Of a stretch of 64,000 nucleotides of DNA, positions 62,334 through 64,000 are shown piece by piece (positions within the stretch are counted from its first letter, which is position 1; each line of letters opens with the position of its first letter). The position numbers were made by a program, and so were the translations under genes. Below the pieces are notes generated by a model that made no database searches, was not told where the DNA came from, and saw only the letters and a program-made list of their open reading frames with translations. This stretch comes from Epiperipatus broadwayi (Eukaryota > Onychophora > Udeonychophora > Euonychophora > Peripatidae): NCBI GenBank assembly GCA_028023455.1, contig JAQFVV010006246.1, positions 1,663,501 to 1,727,500 on the forward strand, given 5' to 3'.

Positions 62334-63325
62334 ATGAACTTTTCAAAATCAATTGCTCATTTTCTTGATGTTGAAGTTATTTACACTAATAGAGTTCTTA
62401 CTACTACTGTATATAGGAAACCAACTGATAATAACTGCTATCTACATTTTTATAGTAACCATCCTAAACATTTAAAGGCTAATATTCCTTATAGTCAATT
62501 TTTAAGCATGAAGAGGATTTGTAATGATGAGAAATTTCTTCAACAAAATAATAGTATTTTATATAATAGATTGGTCAATATGAGGTATCCTAAGACATTG
62601 TTGGATAATGCAGTAAGGAGATCTTTAATTGATAGAAAGAAACTTCTTTTATCTAAAAAAAAGTAAAAAAAAAAACAATTAGATGTTACACATTGGTTCT
62701 TACTTTTAATAGAGATTTACCTAATATTAACCAGATATTGGCGAAACATTTTAACATATTACAATCCACAGATTATTTAACATCTATTTTTTCTGATCCA
62801 CCTAAGGTTGTATATTGAAAACATAGATCATTTAGAGATGTACTTGTCAAAACAAATTTTATTAGTAGTTCTGTACAGGAAAAAGGATGTTCTCCATGTG
62901 AGGATAAAAGATGTTTTACATGTAACATATTGTTGTGACAAAAGTGGTCTTTAGTACAAAAGAATTGTAATTTTAAATGGTATATTCCTAATTATGTTAC
63001 ATGTCAAAGTGCTAATTTGATAGAGTGTAGTAGATGTTTAAGCCAGTATATAGGTGAGTCAGCAAATAGTTTACATGTCAGAATGACTAATCATAGATTT
63101 GACATTTTGCATAAGAATGAAGATAGACCGGTTTCAAAACAATTTAACTTACCGAATCATTCAATTGATGATTTAAGAGTAGTAATTCTTCAGGAAGGTT
63201 TTTCTTCTACAAGGGAGAGGAAACAAAAGGAGAGTTTCTTTATTTTTAAATTCAAGATCTTAGAACCACATGGATTGAATTTAAACATTGGAACTATTAC
63301 ATCTCTGGGTTACCTGGTCTCCTAA
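62334..63325 (+). pseudogene. Penelope-like ORF: RT C-terminus, Cys-rich linker, GIY-YIG endonuclease
   Basis: 62334-62666 is open and reads AHFLDVEVIYTNRV, TTTVYRKPTDNNCYLHFYSN, HPKHLKANIPYSQFLSMKR: the RT region after the catalytic YxDD box in Penelope-like enzymes. After a frame break comes TFNRDLPNINQILAKHFNIL, CSPCEDKRCFTCN (conserved cysteines) and, from 63017, ECSRCLSQYIGESANSL, MTNHRFDIL, DRPVSKQFNLPNHS, ESFFIFKFKILEPHGLNL. The GIY-YIG fold nicks DNA for target-primed reverse transcription in this class. The frameshift after a poly-A run near 62660, two TGA codons and a TAA, and the missing RT fingers and palm show it is dead. Confidence 0.88.
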
Positions 63326-63896
63326 ATGATTTTTATATGTGAGTTTTTAATGTGAAAATTTTCTTATATGAGATTTTCTATGTAAAAATTGGTTATATGG
63401 ATGTTTATTATCTGTGTTTAATTGGTATATAGATAAATAATTAATTGTTATAAATTATTGTACTTTGCACTAACTATAATTTTTGATTAAAATGTATAAG
63501 TAATTTTTGATTAAAATTATAAGTATTTTAGTTTTTAATGAATATTAATGTGAGCACAGCTATTTTTTGTATGTGAGCATAGTCTAATTTTTGTATATGC
63601 ACATATGTATATTTTAATTTTGGATTTTTAATTTTTTTATTTTTTATTTATTTTTTTATTTATTTATTTATTTTTATTTCAAGATAAATAGAATTTAAGC
63701 TTGATTAGGAGGAAATGTAGTTTTTTTCTTTGTTTGAATTTTGTTTTTTTCTTTGTTTGAATTTTGTCATTGATTGGGTAGATATTCTGTGTTAGATTTT
63801 GTGACCAATCAGGGAGGGCTTGTTAAATTTATAATCTTTTATCAAATCTGTAATTTTTGATTATCGCCATTTTACTGTGTATATATTTTTTTCTTT

Positions 63897-63924
63897 CTGA
63901 TGAAAACCAGTCCTCTGGTTGAAA
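63897..63924 (+). ncRNA. Hammerhead core motif at the Penelope 3' end
   Basis: CTGATGA, A, then AACCAG/CTGGTT (6-bp perfect stem II, TCCT loop) and GAAA. Both conserved core blocks are intact. Flanking stem I is not obvious locally; in Penelope elements a dimeric arrangement can supply it (family knowledge). The matching site on the left arm (about 61498) lacks CTGATGA. Confidence 0.7.
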
Positions 63925-63956
63925 TATAATATTATTTCTTTGATTTATGTCTTTTT

Positions 63957-63959
<3 letters not shown>

Positions 63960-63992
<33 letters not shown>
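63960..63992. repeat. (AT)n microsatellite at the window end
   Basis: AT repeat directly after the Penelope-like element, continuing with one interruption toward 64000. Confidence 0.95.
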
Positions 63993-63997
<5 letters not shown>

Positions 63998-64000
63998 TAT

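Larger units (their letters stand above)
61445..63966 (+). mobile_element. Penelope-like retroelement with inverted terminal copies
   Basis: Arms of about 850 bp in inverted orientation (61445-62295 and 63093-63966) flank a unique 800-bp centre. Both arms hold the GIY-YIG end of the ORF plus the 3' UTR, and are closely similar. The right arm alone has an 18-bp block (GATGAAAACCAGTCCTCT) that supplies half of a hammerhead core. Inverted or direct terminal copies (pseudo-LTRs) are a known Penelope trait. An (AT)n run follows to the window end. The RT catalytic block is missing, so the element is a 5'-truncated insert joined to an inverted 3' end. Confidence 0.88.

Overview
This window is animal nuclear DNA: very AT-rich, spliced, and packed with transposable elements. 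Five short exons on the + strand (469-682, 12197-12394, 22462-22605, 43443-43624, 57715-58079) carry GT/AG borders, and their reading phases fit together. They encode consecutive CUB domains with nothing between them: the end of one, two complete, and the start of a fourth. Uninterrupted CUB domains are the hallmark of cubilin, the endocytic receptor, so I read the locus as the interior of a cubilin-like gene; both ends lie outside the window. The exons total about 1.1 kb of 64 kb. The element types (Penelope, RTE LINE, Mag-like Gypsy, Tigger, hAT MITE, tRNA-SINE) suit an invertebrate with a large AT-rich genome, for example an arachnid or a mollusc, but I cannot name the species.

Intron by intron. 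Intron 1 (683-12196) holds a broken RTE-type LINE (1836-4390), a Penelope relic (4960-5430), an LTR-like block (6305-7195), one copy of a 1-1.3 kb repeat, and 3.5 kb of featureless AT-rich DNA. Intron 2 (12395-22461) holds a tandem duplication, an antisense LINE piece, a decayed Mag-like Gypsy element (15420-18826 plus its 3' LTR), an inverted array of hammerhead-ribozyme units (20222-21440) and a GC-richer island. Intron 3 (22606-43442) holds solo LTRs (24343-26494, 30076-32792, 34584-36725, 37645-40684), a Tigger element, a SINE, three Penelope relics and MITEs. Intron 4 (43625-57714) holds an antisense LINE split by an LTR element with three LTR copies (46448-52937), then a fifth hammerhead-type repeat. 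The last intron holds a textbook hAT MITE (58175-58499) and a Penelope-like element with about 850-bp inverted arms (61445-63966).

The strongest unexplained signal is the hammerhead material. At 20222-21440, four units of about 360-380 bp lie as two tandem copies facing two inverted tandem copies. Each has the core CUGANGA / GAAA / GUH or a form one or two bases away, and paired flanking stems; the copy at 21269-21332 keeps all core elements. This resembles metazoan retrozymes, small ribozyme-bearing repeats thought to move with Penelope machinery. Related motifs occur at 55357-55760, at the right end of the Penelope element (63897-63924), next to two other Penelope relics, and in a SINE tail. 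A second theme is a set of LTRs starting TGTAA and ending in TACA or TTATA, inserted repeatedly into (AT)n runs with ATAT target duplications.
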